From Epilithonimonas hungarica (lineage in GTDB: Bacteria; Bacteroidota; Bacteroidia; Flavobacteriales; Weeksellaceae), in the NCBI RefSeq assembly GCF_900102265.1, contig NZ_FNBH01000001.1:992001-1056000 (forward strand): a DNA stretch of 64,000 nucleotides, read 5' to 3'. Below, in pieces: positions 25,294 to 34,232 of the stretch. The notes beneath the pieces were generated by a model. The model had not been told where the DNA came from and made no database searches. It saw only the letters and a program-made list of their open reading frames with translations. Position numbers and translations under genes: made by a program. The stretch's first letter is position 1. Each line of letters begins with the position of its first letter.

Positions 25294-26523
25294 TTATGCG
25301 TCTAATTCCCCCGCAATAATATTCATACTACACATCGTTACAATCGCATCAGAGATTACAGAACCCTGAATCATTTCCGGATACGCTTGATAATAGATAA
25401 AACAAGGTCTTCTGAAGTGTAGTCTGTAAGGCGTTCTTCCGCCATCGCTCACAAGATAAAATCCTAATTCTCCATTTCCACCTTCTACAGCGTGGTAAAC
25501 TTCGCCTTTAGGAACATCGGTTTCTCCCATTACGATTTTGAAATGGTAAATCAACGCTTCCATTTTCTGATATACATCTGCTTTCTCAGGAAGATAAAAT
25601 TCCGGAACATCCGCATGGAATGGTCCTTCCGGCAAATTGTCGTAAGCTTGATTGATGATTTTCAATGATTCCCAAATCTCCTGCTGACGAACCATAAAAC
25701 GGTCGTAAGTATCTCCCGCAGTTCCAACTGGAATGATGAAATCGAAATCTTCATAGGAAGAATAAGGCTGTGCTACTCTTACATCATAATCAACACCTGC
25801 AGCACGTAGATTTGGACCAGTAAAACCATAGCTCAAAGCTCTTTCTGCAGAGATCGCTCCTGCACCAATCGTTCTGTCCATAAAGATCCTGTTTCTTTCC
25901 AAAAGATTACAAAATTCTTGAAATCTAGGTGGGAAAGTTTTTAAGAAATCTTTTAATAACTCGTGGAACTTGGGTGTGAAATCTCTTTCGAATCCCCCGA
26001 TTCTTCCCATATTGGTTGTCATTCTCGCCCCACAGATCTGCTCATACATATCGTAGATACGTTCTCTTTCGATGAACATATAGGTAAGACCAGTAATTGC
26101 TCCAGAGTCCATGCCTGTTACGCCATTACAAATCAAATGGTCACCGATTCTTGCCAATTCCATTAAGATAACACGCATATAATCTACACGTTTTGGAACT
26201 TTGACACCGATCAGTTTTTCTATTGTCATATGCCAACCAAGGTTATTGATCGGAGCAGAACAATAGTTCATACGGTCTGTAAGTGTAGTGATTTGAGCAA
26301 AGTTTCTTCTTTCAGAAATTTTTTCAAATGCTCTATGGATATAACCAACAGTCTGCTCTGCGTGAAGGATTCTTTCCCCATCCATTGTAAGAACGTTCTG
26401 AAAAATCCCGTGAGTCGCAGGGTGAGTAGGTCCAAGGTTCAGCGTGTACAACTGTCCGTCGATCTGTTCCTTGCTGTCGTATTGGTTAAGTATATTAGAT
26501 AATGAGTTGTCTTTCATATTCAT
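25294..26523 (-). CDS. nuoD: NADH-quinone oxidoreductase subunit D
   Basis: A 409-residue 49-kDa-type subunit, a homologue of the [NiFe]-hydrogenase large subunit, that lines the quinone site with NuoB. Key segments are NLGPTHPATHGIFQNVLTMDGE with the conserved quinone-binding His, GYIHRAFEKI, RIGDHLICNGVTGMD and the C-terminal IVTMCSMNIIAGELDA. Separate from nuoC, unlike the fused NuoCD of E. coli. Two start codons two codons apart are possible; I use the first. Confidence 0.95.
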   Translation of the reverse strand: MNMKDNSLSNILNQYDSKEQIDGQLYTLNLGPTHPATHGIFQNVLTMDGERILHAEQTVGYIHRAFEKISERRNFAQITTLTDRMNYCSAPINNLGWHMTIEKLIGVKVPKRVDYMRVILMELARIGDHLICNGVTGMDSGAITGLTYMFIERERIYDMYEQICGARMTTNMGRIGGFERDFTPKFHELLKDFLKTFPPRFQEFCNLLERNRIFMDRTIGAGAISAERALSYGFTGPNLRAAGVDYDVRVAQPYSSYEDFDFIIPVGTAGDTYDRFMVRQQEIWESLKIINQAYDNLPEGPFHADVPEFYLPEKADVYQKMEALIYHFKIVMGETDVPKGEVYHAVEGGNGELGFYLVSDGGRTPYRLHFRRPCFIYYQAYPEMIQGSVISDAIVTMCSMNIIAGELDA

Positions 26524-26592
26524 TATAATTGATAATTGATATTTGATAATCGATAATCATTTATCTCTCATCATTTATCATTTATATTTATC

Positions 26593-27087
26593 TTATCTTC
26601 CAAACATTGCATCGTTCTTGTCAGTTCTTGTTCCGTCTTCCAAACGATATTCCTTCAGCATTGGATGATATCCTAGGTCTTCCATATTAAGGATAGGTCT
26701 CAGATCCGGATGTCCTTTGAATTTTATTCCGTAGAAATCATAAGTTTCTCTTTCCATCCAGTTCGCTCCGGCGTATAACTCTACAAGAGAATCAACCTCG
26801 ATGTTTTCTCTGGACATAAAGATTTTCAGACGCAATCTGAAATTCGCCATCAAATTATGCAAATGATAAACAACGCCTATTTCTTTCTCAGGAGTTTCAG
26901 GGTAATGAATGCCACAGATATCAGTTAGGAAATTAAATTCCAAAGTTGAATCTTTAAGATAGTGAATCACCTTCTTGATATCATCTTTTTTGATTTCAAT
27001 TGTCAGCATTCCATAAGGTTCTGAACTTGAAATTACAGATTCAGGAAATTCTCTTGTGATAGCTTCTAATACAAATTCGTTCGTCAT
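26593..27087 (-). CDS. nuoC: NADH-quinone oxidoreductase subunit C
   Basis: A 164-residue 30-kDa-type subunit. It has FNFLTDICGIHYPE and the family signature ANWMERETYDFYGIKFKGHPDLRPIL. It is a structural subunit of the connecting module beside NuoD and NuoB. It begins 7 nt after nuoB, and a 69-nt AT-rich gap precedes nuoD. Slightly shorter than many homologues but complete at both ends. Confidence 0.94.
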   Translation of the reverse strand: MTNEFVLEAITREFPESVISSSEPYGMLTIEIKKDDIKKVIHYLKDSTLEFNFLTDICGIHYPETPEKEIGVVYHLHNLMANFRLRLKIFMSRENIEVDSLVELYAGANWMERETYDFYGIKFKGHPDLRPILNMEDLGYHPMLKEYRLEDGTRTDKNDAMFGR

Positions 27088-27094
27088 TCTTCCC

Positions 27095-27655
27095 TTAGTT
27101 ACTTATGTTATAAGAATCCAATAAATGCTGATATTCAGGTGTATCTCTTCTTCTTATGCTTTCGCTTTCTGCCAAAGCCTGAACCTGCATTACACCTTCG
27201 ATAATCTGCTCCGGTCTTGGCGGACATCCTGGAACATAAACGTCAACAGGGATGATTTTATCAATTCCCTGAAGAACTGAGTAAGTATCAAAAATACCAC
27301 CACTGGAAGCGCAAGCCCCAACAGCAACAACCCATTTTGGCTCAGCCATCTGGGTGTAAACTTCTTTCAGAACTGGTCCTAATTTCTTAGAAATAGTTCC
27401 GCAAACCATCAACATATCTGCCTGTCTTGGAGAGAAAGAGTTTCTTTCCATCCCAAATCTTGATGCATCGTATGTTGGATTCAATGTCGCCATAAATTCG
27501 ATTCCACAACAAGAAGTTGCAAACGGCAAAGGCCAAAGTGAGAACTTTCTTGCCATCCCGATCACACTGCTTAGTTTCGTTGCGAAAAATCCTTCTCCTT
27601 CATATCCTTCCGGAGCTGGCGCATCTGTTCTTATTACTGGTTTTTTATCTGACAT
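27095..27655 (-). CDS. nuoB: NADH-quinone oxidoreductase subunit B (cluster N2)
   Basis: A 186-residue PSST-type subunit with the tandem cysteines ATSCCGIEFMA, then GACASSGGIFDTYSVL and VPGCPPRPEQI, which together ligate the terminal 4Fe-4S cluster N2 that reduces quinone. The short Asp/Pro-rich N-terminus is variable in the family. It is the second gene of the operon, 97 nt after nuoA. Confidence 0.95.
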   Translation of the reverse strand: MSDKKPVIRTDAPAPEGYEGEGFFATKLSSVIGMARKFSLWPLPFATSCCGIEFMATLNPTYDASRFGMERNSFSPRQADMLMVCGTISKKLGPVLKEVYTQMAEPKWVVAVGACASSGGIFDTYSVLQGIDKIIPVDVYVPGCPPRPEQIIEGVMQVQALAESESIRRRDTPEYQHLLDSYNISN

Positions 27656-27752
27656 TTTTAGTGATTTTAGATTATAAATGTTAGATTGTAAATTATTGTT
27701 AATGTTAACTTTAATTTAGAATTTTGACATTTAAAATTTCTAATTATTTTAA

Positions 27753-28124
27753 TTATTTATCCCAATCCAATGCGCCTCGTTTCCATACATAGAAAAACGC
27801 CACAAAGAAAATGGCTACGAATGTAAGAACCGCTAAAAAGCCCTCCATTCCAAATTCTCTGAAGTTGACAGCGTAAGGATAAAAAAATACGATTTCTATA
27901 TCGAAGAGTACAAACAATACGGCAGTTAGGAAATACTTGATAGAAAAAGGTGTTCTGGCATTACCTTCTACAGCAACTCCACATTCCCAGCTCTGATTTT
28001 TTACAGAATTTCCTTTCTTCTGTTGCGGTCCCAAGAAATGAGCGCCCAGCAAAGAAATGATGACGAAACCAAGACCAACCCCTGCTTGAATCAGTATAGG
28101 AATATAATTTTCGGGTAAATTCAT
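27753..28124 (-). CDS. nuoA: NADH-quinone oxidoreductase subunit A
   Basis: A 123-residue membrane subunit with three helices. Diagnostic are the first-loop cysteine segment SWECGVAVEGNARTPFSIKYFLTAVLFVLFDIEIVFFYPYA and a C-terminal helix ending VWKRGALDWDK. It is the first gene of the operon, 20 nt downstream of an exact TAnnTTTG box. Confidence 0.95.
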   Translation of the reverse strand: MNLPENYIPILIQAGVGLGFVIISLLGAHFLGPQQKKGNSVKNQSWECGVAVEGNARTPFSIKYFLTAVLFVLFDIEIVFFYPYAVNFREFGMEGFLAVLTFVAIFFVAFFYVWKRGALDWDK

Positions 28125-28144
28125 AAAGTCTAAATTTAACTATG

Positions 28145-28152
28145 CAAAAATA
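28145..28152 (-). promoter_or_regulatory. TAnnTTTG -7 box for the nuo operon
   Basis: TATTTTTG on the minus strand, 20 nt from the nuoA ATG; the only exact match in the 120-nt gap. No TTG at -33 spacing. Confidence 0.55.
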
Positions 28153-28244
28153 CTAAATAAAGATTTAATATATTAAATTATCGGCCTTATGTAGAGCAGA
28201 CAAAAGTCTCTTTTTGAAAATTTAGAATTGTTATAAATAAGGAT

Positions 28245-28430
28245 TTATTGGTCTTTCTTGCCTATCTTCTTAAGAACAAGATAAGCAATGTATGCGATGT
28301 ATAGAAATAATACGCTGGCAAACAAGATGTTGATGACAGTATCTGACCTTTCATCTTTTACGGGTTTGTAAAAATTATAAGCTACGAACAGAATAATCAG
28401 ACCAGCGTAGATGTAGAGTTGCTTTTTCAA
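28245..28430 (-). CDS. Small two-helix membrane protein, unknown function
   Basis: A 61-residue protein with two hydrophobic helices (about residues 5-21 and 33-53) and a short charged loop KPVKDERSD between them. Basic ends (KKIGKKDQ) suggest cytosolic termini. It is separated from nuoA by 120 nt containing a promoter-like box, so it is not part of the nuo operon. I recognise no family. Confidence 0.55.
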   Translation of the reverse strand: MKKQLYIYAGLIILFVAYNFYKPVKDERSDTVINILFASVLFLYIAYIAYLVLKKIGKKDQ

Positions 28431-28499
28431 TTGGATAGATTTTTAGAGGTCAAGATTTTGGGTTGAATTATGATTTAGTTAAACAACTGTTTAACCAAA

Positions 28500-29630
28500 T
28501 CAATCTGCAATGTTCAGCGAGTAAGTTCTTCTGCTTTTATGATGAACCGGATGATAATCCTGCCAAAGAACTTGTACATTCTTGTTTTCTTCTAATTCGG
28601 GATTGGTTTCCAAGAATTTGATTCCTTTGCTTTTTAGATTCATTTGTATAGATTTGAAAATCATAGAAGTAACACCACGTCTTTGGTATTCCGGATGGAT
28701 TCCTATCAGATAGAAATTAGCTCTGTCATTTTTCTTTCCGGCTTGTAAAAAATGCCACCAAGCAAAAGGGAAAAGCTTTCCGTTGGCTTTCTGCAAAGCT
28801 TTGGAATAAGAAGGCATTGTAATCGCAAAAGCCACCAAATTATCATTCTCGTCCGCAACACAAGTGATATAATCTTTATCAATAAAACTGAAGTATTTCT
28901 CTTTGTAAGATTTGATTTGCTCGTCCGAAATTGGTGTGTAAGTTGAAAGCGATTTGTAAGTTTCATCCAAAAGCTTAAACATCGGTTCTACATAAGGAAG
29001 AATCTCTTTTTTGTTATTAAACTTTAAAGTTCTCAATTTGTATTTCTGAGCAATCAAAGCACTGAATTTCTCTATTTTTTCTGGTAAAACGTCAGGGAAT
29101 TGCAATTCAAATTCTACCCACTCTTTTTCCTTAACCAAGCCTAATTTCTCCAGATGTTTCGGATAATATTCGAAGTTGTAGATTCCAATCATTGTTGCCA
29201 ATTTATCAAACCCGAAAATCAACATTCCGGCTTTGTCAAGATTCGTAAATCCCATTGGACCTTCGATTTTATCGATTTGATTTTCTTTGGCGAATTTGAT
29301 AGCTTCGTCAATCAAAGCTTTGGAAACTTCCTCGTCATCAATAAAGTCAATCCACCCGAATCTCACTTTTTTGATTCCTAATTCCTGAGCTTCCTTATTA
29401 TTAATCATCACCGCAATTCTACCAACGATTTTATCATTTTTATAAGCTAAAAATTGTTTCGCCTGGGAATATTGCAACGCAGGATTTTCATCCTTATTCC
29501 AAATGTCTTTTTCATCGTTGATTAAAGGTGGAACAAAATTCGGGTTGTTCTTGTACAATTCCATCGGGAATTTTATGAATTTTATCAAATCACTTTCCGT
29601 AACCACTTGCTTTATAATGATGTTTTCCAT
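28500..29630 (-). CDS. Large GNAT-superfamily acetyltransferase-like protein (YghO-like)
   Basis: About 376 residues. The C-terminal GNAT core is visible in NFYLIGIHPEYQRRGVTSMIF, with the Q/R-x-x-G-x-x/G acetyl-CoA pyrophosphate loop. The N-terminal half looks like a second, degenerate GNAT domain (FLAYKNDKIVGRIAVMIN, RFGWIDFIDD). The family includes the E. coli YghO-like group; the substrate is unknown. I use ATG 29630, since the longer frame begins at a TTG. The promoter upstream is the only one in the window where both boxes fit. Confidence 0.75.
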   Translation of the reverse strand: MENIIIKQVVTESDLIKFIKFPMELYKNNPNFVPPLINDEKDIWNKDENPALQYSQAKQFLAYKNDKIVGRIAVMINNKEAQELGIKKVRFGWIDFIDDEEVSKALIDEAIKFAKENQIDKIEGPMGFTNLDKAGMLIFGFDKLATMIGIYNFEYYPKHLEKLGLVKEKEWVEFELQFPDVLPEKIEKFSALIAQKYKLRTLKFNNKKEILPYVEPMFKLLDETYKSLSTYTPISDEQIKSYKEKYFSFIDKDYITCVADENDNLVAFAITMPSYSKALQKANGKLFPFAWWHFLQAGKKNDRANFYLIGIHPEYQRRGVTSMIFKSIQMNLKSKGIKFLETNPELEENKNVQVLWQDYHPVHHKSRRTYSLNIAD

Positions 29631-29650
29631 ATTCTTGCTTATCAATAAGA

Positions 29651-29680
29651 CAAAGATAGTTTTTAAGGTAAAATGTGCAA
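29651..29680 (-). promoter_or_regulatory. Full Bacteroidetes promoter: TTG-N19-TATCTTTG
   Basis: On the minus strand TTG (29678-29680) is followed after exactly 19 nt by TATCTTTG (29651-29658), 20 nt from the acetyltransferase ATG. This matches the full TTG-N19-TAnnTTTG consensus. Confidence 0.75.
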
Positions 29681-29741
29681 TGCTTTGGCATAATTTTTAC
29701 TCAAAAATCATAGATTTATTTTAATGTAAATTTTATTAAAA

Positions 29742-30452
29742 ATGACTGGTTATTATTTAATTATTGGGATTTCTATGTTGTTTAGCTGGATTGTTTCCTC
29801 TAGGCTGAAATCGAAATTCGAATACTACTCCAAGGTCCACCTCAGAAATGGACTTTCCGGAAAAGAAGTTGCTGAAAAAATGTTGAGAGATAATGGGATC
29901 AATGATGTTCAGGTCGTTTCAGTTCCGGGACAGCTGACAGACCATTATAACCCAGAAACTAAAACTGTAAACCTCTCAGAAGCTGTTTATATGCAGAGAA
30001 ATGCGGCTGCAGCTGCAGTTGCTGCGCACGAATGCGGGCACGCTGTTCAACATGCTGTCGGTTATTCTATGTTGCAATTGAGGTCGAAAATGGTTCCCAT
30101 TGTCAATATCAGTTCAAACTTATTACAATTTGTTTTGTTTGCAGGCATTGCAATTATGGCCGCGACAAGAAGTATCGATAATCCCAATGGAAACACCACT
30201 GTTTTAGCGATTGGGGTCGTTCTTTTTGCAGTGACAACTTTATTTGCATTTATCACTTTACCTGTGGAATATGATGCCAGCAACCGTGCTTTGAAGTGGC
30301 TGGAATCTAGCGGAACAGTTTCAAGAGAAGAATATGCAGGTGCGGAAGATTCTTTAAAATGGGCGGCCAGAACTTACGTTGTTGCAGCATTGGGTTCATT
30401 GGCGCAGCTACTTTATTTTGCATCTATGTTATTAGGAAATAGAAGGAATTAA
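29742..30452 (+). CDS. YugP-family zinc metallopeptidase (membrane)
   Basis: A 236-residue membrane protein with an N-terminal helix (residues 3-18), the zinc-binding motif AAHECGHAVQH near residue 95, and two further hydrophobic helices (LLQFVLFAGIAIMA and VLAIGVVLFAVTTLF). LPVEYDASNRAL after the last helix pair is also family-typical. This is the DUF2227/YugP-type neutral zinc metallopeptidase group. Substrates are not established. It is convergent with yigZ, with only 3 nt between the two stop codons. Confidence 0.85.
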   Translation: MTGYYLIIGISMLFSWIVSSRLKSKFEYYSKVHLRNGLSGKEVAEKMLRDNGINDVQVVSVPGQLTDHYNPETKTVNLSEAVYMQRNAAAAAVAAHECGHAVQHAVGYSMLQLRSKMVPIVNISSNLLQFVLFAGIAIMAATRSIDNPNGNTTVLAIGVVLFAVTTLFAFITLPVEYDASNRALKWLESSGTVSREEYAGAEDSLKWAARTYVVAALGSLAQLLYFASMLLGNRRN

Positions 30453-30455
30453 AAG

Positions 30456-31052
30456 TTATGAAAAATTAAATTCCAGCAGCATCTCGGACAACTCGTCTGA
30501 GATGTTTTCTTTTTTAGAGGTTTTGAAGCTGGCTTTGATGGTGCAGATGTCCTCAGCTTCGAAGGAAATAATTTTTGCATCATATTTATTCAATAAAGTG
30601 AAAATGAGATTCTGCTGGGAGAATTTGAACTTTAGTTCGATTTTCGATTCTAATTCTTTCGTGACGATGTTGGCCTGCTCCAAGGTATATTTTGCAGATT
30701 CTTTGTAAGCTTTTACCAATCCGCCGACGCCTAATTTGGTCCCGCCGTAATATCTTATCACGACAACTAAAATATTCGTGATCTGATGAGCAAGAAGCTG
30801 ATTGTAAATTGGTAAACCCGCACTTCCAGATGGTTCTCCGTCGTCATTCGCCCGATAATTTTCTCCATTGATCCCAAGTCTGAAGGCATAGCAGTGGTGT
30901 GTAGCTTTTGGATGAATTGATTTTAATTGATTTAATGATTCCTTAATATCAGATTCAGAATTGACTGGATATGCAAAACCAATGAATTTGCTTCCTTTCT
31001 CTTTGAGCAGGATATCTTCAATCGGTTTTTCTATGGTTTGGAATTCAAACAT
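30456..31052 (-). CDS. yigZ: YigZ/IMPACT family protein
   Basis: A 198-residue protein. The N-terminal UPF0029/IMPACT domain has SKFIGFAYPV, ATHHCYAFRLG, NDDGEPSGSAGLPIYNQL and VVVIRYYGGTKLGVGGLVKAY, all diagnostic. A smaller C-terminal ferredoxin-like domain follows. Eukaryotic IMPACT regulates translation through GCN1; the bacterial role is unclear. The ATG lies only 4 nt downstream of an exact TAnnTTTG box, implying a very short or absent 5' leader. Confidence 0.88.
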   Translation of the reverse strand: MFEFQTIEKPIEDILLKEKGSKFIGFAYPVNSESDIKESLNQLKSIHPKATHHCYAFRLGINGENYRANDDGEPSGSAGLPIYNQLLAHQITNILVVVIRYYGGTKLGVGGLVKAYKESAKYTLEQANIVTKELESKIELKFKFSQQNLIFTLLNKYDAKIISFEAEDICTIKASFKTSKKENISDELSEMLLEFNFS

Positions 31053-31056
31053 TCAT

Positions 31057-31064
31057 CAAAAATA
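31057..31064 (-). promoter_or_regulatory. TAnnTTTG -7 box 4 nt upstream of yigZ ATG
   Basis: TATTTTTG on the minus strand; a -7 box this close to the ATG predicts a near-leaderless mRNA. No TTG at -33 spacing. Confidence 0.5.
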
Positions 31065-31225
31065 TAAATTCCTGAGAGAATTTAAATTTATTTGAATTCA
31101 ATTATTATCTCAAAATGTAAGAATGTATTGGTGTTTATTGGTATAGTATTGGAATTATCAAACGTTGAATAGAAAATTCTTAAAGAAATCTTAAGGAAAT
31201 AAAATTCAGTGAATTAATTTTTGCG

Positions 31226-31233
31226 TAATTTTG
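31226..31233 (+). promoter_or_regulatory. TAnnTTTG -7 box for the KAS III paralogue
   Basis: TAATTTTG, 22 nt upstream of the ATG at 31256; exact -7 consensus. -33 TTG not found. Confidence 0.5.
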
Positions 31234-31255
31234 CATTCAAATTTTTTTTAAATCA

Positions 31256-32335
31256 ATGCCTAATATAATAATCATTGGCTCCGGAAGTTATATCCCGGAT
31301 AACGTAATAGAAGGTTCTCATTTCAAGGACTCGGTTTTCTATGATGATAATAATCAATTGATTGAGAAACCTACAGGGGAGATCATCGAGAAGTTTGTAG
31401 ATATTACAGAAATCGAAAGAAGGAGATATATCGATCTGGAAGATTTCAACTCGGATTTGGGTTACAGAGCTTCTGTCGAGGCTATTGAAGATGCAGGAAT
31501 TGATAAAGAAGAGATTGATTACATCATCTACGCAACCAATTTTGGAGAAGTAGATGCGGAAGGTGTCCCTAATTTTATGCCGTCTCTTTCTGCAAGATTG
31601 AAAGGAAAATTGGGAATCAAAAGAAGAGATTGTGTCAATTATGATATGATTTTCGGATGTCCGGGCTGGGTAGAGTCTTTGATTCTTGCCGATACGATGA
31701 TAAAAGCCGGAAAAGCTAAAACTGTTTTGGTTGTTGGTGGGGAGACTTTGAGTAGAGTGACCGACCCTTATGACCGAAATAAAATGATTTTTGCAGATGG
31801 AGCGGGAGCGGTTGTGGTAACTGCAACCGATGATACTACGGTTGGAATAATTGCAGACAACACACTTTGTGATAACGGCGAAGAACTTTGTTATCTGGAA
31901 AACGCACCATCATTGAATTTGGACCATGACCAAAGCAAACTTTACATCAGAATGAGAGGTCGTAAAATCTACGAATATGCTCTGAAAAATGTCCCTGATG
32001 CAATAAAATCAACAATTGATAAAGCGGGTCTTGATATTTCTGATATCAAAAAAATATTGATTCATCAGGCTAATGCAAAGATGGATTATGCGATGATCGG
32101 CAGACTTTTCAAATTATACGGGCAAAAAGATTATGACCATGCCATCTCCCCGATGACGATTCAGGAATTGGGTAATTCTTCTGTGGCAACGGTTCCGACT
32201 TTATTCGATTTGATTAGAAAAGGTAAAATGGAAGGTCAGGAATTTATTGCTGGTTCTCATATCATATTTACGTCTGTGGGAGCAGGGATGAACATCAATT
32301 GTGTAGTTTACAGGTTTCCGGAAGGGAAAATTTAA
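31256..32335 (+). CDS. 3-oxoacyl-ACP synthase III (FabH-like) paralogue
   Basis: A 359-residue thiolase-fold enzyme with the complete FabH catalytic triad: Cys135 in DMIFGCPGW, His270 in LIHQANAKM and Asn307 in LGNSSVATVP. The C-terminal SVGAGMNINCVVY glycine loop is also present. It condenses an acyl-CoA starter with malonyl-ACP or performs a related Claisen reaction. It is longer than housekeeping FabH (about 320), with an insertion near residues 25-60 (DDNNQLIEKPTGEI). It stands alone rather than with plsX/rpmF, so a specialised role in unusual lipids or pigments is possible but unproven. Confidence 0.8.
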   Translation: MPNIIIIGSGSYIPDNVIEGSHFKDSVFYDDNNQLIEKPTGEIIEKFVDITEIERRRYIDLEDFNSDLGYRASVEAIEDAGIDKEEIDYIIYATNFGEVDAEGVPNFMPSLSARLKGKLGIKRRDCVNYDMIFGCPGWVESLILADTMIKAGKAKTVLVVGGETLSRVTDPYDRNKMIFADGAGAVVVTATDDTTVGIIADNTLCDNGEELCYLENAPSLNLDHDQSKLYIRMRGRKIYEYALKNVPDAIKSTIDKAGLDISDIKKILIHQANAKMDYAMIGRLFKLYGQKDYDHAISPMTIQELGNSSVATVPTLFDLIRKGKMEGQEFIAGSHIIFTSVGAGMNINCVVYRFPEGKI

Positions 32336-32384
32336 AATAGATCAAATTGAATTAAAGTAAAATTCGATTTTAAACGTTTATAAT

Positions 32385-32421
32385 ACAAAAGGAATGAGTT
32401 TTTTATTCCTTTTGTTTTTTT
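32385..32421 (+). terminator. Intrinsic terminator after the KAS III gene
   Basis: An 11-bp stem (32385-32395 with 32405-32415) and a 9-nt loop are followed by a T run, 50 nt after the stop codon and just upstream of the metallophosphoesterase gene. Confidence 0.75.
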
Positions 32422-32431
32422 ATATCATTGT

Positions 32432-33637
32432 ATGCAAAAGAATATTTTATTTCTCCTTGGGATCTTTTTAGTTCTGGAGACCTATGTTTACCAAGCTTTT
32501 AAAACGGTTTATACCAATCAAAATGCTAGATTTGTCTATTGGATTCCAACGATTCTGATTTATACTTTTCTGATTTATTCAGTGGTTACCTTTAACAGAG
32601 CTTCTCATAAATACTTGAATTTCCAGATTGTTTTTTCTGTAATTCTAATTTTTGTTTTGCCGAAGATTCTAGTCGCTATCTTCCTTTTGATTGAAGATAT
32701 TGTCAGACTTTTGAATTTCGGTTACAATTATATAGCGACAGAAAATCATAACTATCCTTCGAGAAGGAAGTTTATAAGCTTGGTTGGACTTGGTTCAGGA
32801 GCTATTTTAGCTGGAATTGTTTTGGATGGAATTATCTTCGGGAAATACCGTCATAGAGCTAGGGTTGTAAGGCTAAAACTGAAAAACCTGCCAGAGAGTT
32901 TCAAAGGTTATAAGATCGTTCAGATCTCTGATGTTCATAGCGGGAGCTTCCAAAATCCTAAACATTTGCAACATGCTATTGATTTGATCAATGAGCAAAA
33001 TGCAGATCTTATTTTGTTTACTGGAGATATGGTGAACAATTATGCGGATGAGTTTATCCCATTCATCGATTTGTTTTCTCAAATCAAAGGGAAGGATGGG
33101 AAATTTGCAGTTTTAGGAAATCATGATTATGGTGAATATGGAGTGTGGAAAAACATTGATGAACAAAAAAATAATATTCCGAAGCTGATAGAAAACGAGC
33201 GAAGAGCTGGTTTTGAAATGTTGAGAAATGAACATAGGATCATTGAAAGAGATGGCGAAAAATTATACATTCTTGGTGTAGAAAACTGGGGGATCCCACC
33301 GTTTCCGCAATTTGGAGATTTGGATAAAGCTTCCGAAAATGTACCTGTAGAAGCTTGTAAAATTCTAATGTCGCACGACCCGTCGCATTTTGATGCTGTG
33401 GTGAAAAATCATCCGAAAAACATCCAATTAACACTTTCTGGACACACGCACGGGATGCAATTCGGGATCGACCTGAAAAACTTCAAATGGTCGCCGGTAA
33501 AATACAAATATCCCAAATGGGCAGACTTATATCAAAGTGGAGATAAATATCTTTATGTCAATCGTGGATTTGGTGTCATCGGTTATCCTGGTAGAGTAGG
33601 AGTGCTGCCGGAGATTACAGTTTTTGAATTAAGTTAA
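32432..33637 (+). CDS. Membrane-anchored metallophosphoesterase (YaeI-like)
   Basis: A 401-residue protein with three or four N-terminal membrane helices (residues 1-90), then SRRKFISLVGLGSGAILAGI, a Tat-like twin-Arg hydrophobic segment, and a calcineurin-like phosphoesterase domain. Metal ligands are visible as DVHSG, FTGDMVNN, GNHDYG, LMSHDP and SGHTHGMQFG. This matches the YaeI-type phosphodiesterases (proposed to act on UDP-diacylglucosamine or other lipids). The enzyme domain follows the helices and may face the periplasm, which is inference. Confidence 0.82.
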   Translation: MQKNILFLLGIFLVLETYVYQAFKTVYTNQNARFVYWIPTILIYTFLIYSVVTFNRASHKYLNFQIVFSVILIFVLPKILVAIFLLIEDIVRLLNFGYNYIATENHNYPSRRKFISLVGLGSGAILAGIVLDGIIFGKYRHRARVVRLKLKNLPESFKGYKIVQISDVHSGSFQNPKHLQHAIDLINEQNADLILFTGDMVNNYADEFIPFIDLFSQIKGKDGKFAVLGNHDYGEYGVWKNIDEQKNNIPKLIENERRAGFEMLRNEHRIIERDGEKLYILGVENWGIPPFPQFGDLDKASENVPVEACKILMSHDPSHFDAVVKNHPKNIQLTLSGHTHGMQFGIDLKNFKWSPVKYKYPKWADLYQSGDKYLYVNRGFGVIGYPGRVGVLPEITVFELS

Positions 33638-33646
33638 AATCTTCTA

Positions 33647-33681
33647 AAAAAACTATCGTAATTAATACGATAGTTTTTTGT
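33647..33681. terminator. Bidirectional intrinsic terminator
   Basis: A perfect 14-bp stem (33647-33660 with 33666-33679), ATTAA loop and T/A runs, between the convergent metallophosphoesterase and coaD genes. Confidence 0.85.
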
Positions 33682-33682
33682 T

Positions 33683-34159
33683 TTATTTATTCAAATTTTC
33701 AACTCTCACTGCATCCGGAACCATGATCTCGTAGTTACCGCCATAAGAAATGATTTCTCTCACAATGCTACTGCTGATATAGGATTTTCCGGATGATGTC
33801 AGAAGGAAGATAGTTTCAACCGTGTTTTCTCGGGTCAAAGCTCTGTTGGTTTGCGCAATTGACTTTTCAAATTCAAAATCTGCAGGATTTCTGAGTCCTC
33901 TCAAAATGAAATTCACGTTTTTACTTTTACAATAATCGATTGTCAAGCCTTCAAAATCATCAACTTCCACATTTGGAAATTTTTCGAATGTTTTTCTGAT
34001 GAACTCTTTACGTTGTTCAAGCGAGAACATATATTTTTTCTGAGAATTCTTTCCGATGGCAATAATGATTTTGTCGAACAACGGGACAGCGCGCTCCACA
34101 ATATCATAATGACCCAGAGTGATTGGGTCAAACGACCCTGGAAAAACAGCAATTTTCAT
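33683..34159 (-). CDS. coaD: Phosphopantetheine adenylyltransferase
   Basis: A 158-residue nucleotidyltransferase. The N-terminal KIAVFPGSFDPITLGHYDIVERA carries the T/S-x-G-H ATP-binding motif. ILRGLRNPADFEFE and SGKSYISSSIVREI near the C-terminus are the other family blocks. It catalyses the penultimate step of coenzyme A synthesis (4'-phosphopantetheine plus ATP to dephospho-CoA) in the cytosol. It follows ddl after a 73-nt AT-rich gap containing ATTTTAGATT repeats; both may share a transcript. Confidence 0.95.
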   Translation of the reverse strand: MKIAVFPGSFDPITLGHYDIVERAVPLFDKIIIAIGKNSQKKYMFSLEQRKEFIRKTFEKFPNVEVDDFEGLTIDYCKSKNVNFILRGLRNPADFEFEKSIAQTNRALTRENTVETIFLLTSSGKSYISSSIVREIISYGGNYEIMVPDAVRVENLNK

Positions 34160-34232
34160 AGAAATTTTAAATTTTAGATTATGAATTTTAGATTTCTCAA
34201 ATAATTTAAAATCTAAAATTTATCATTTATAA

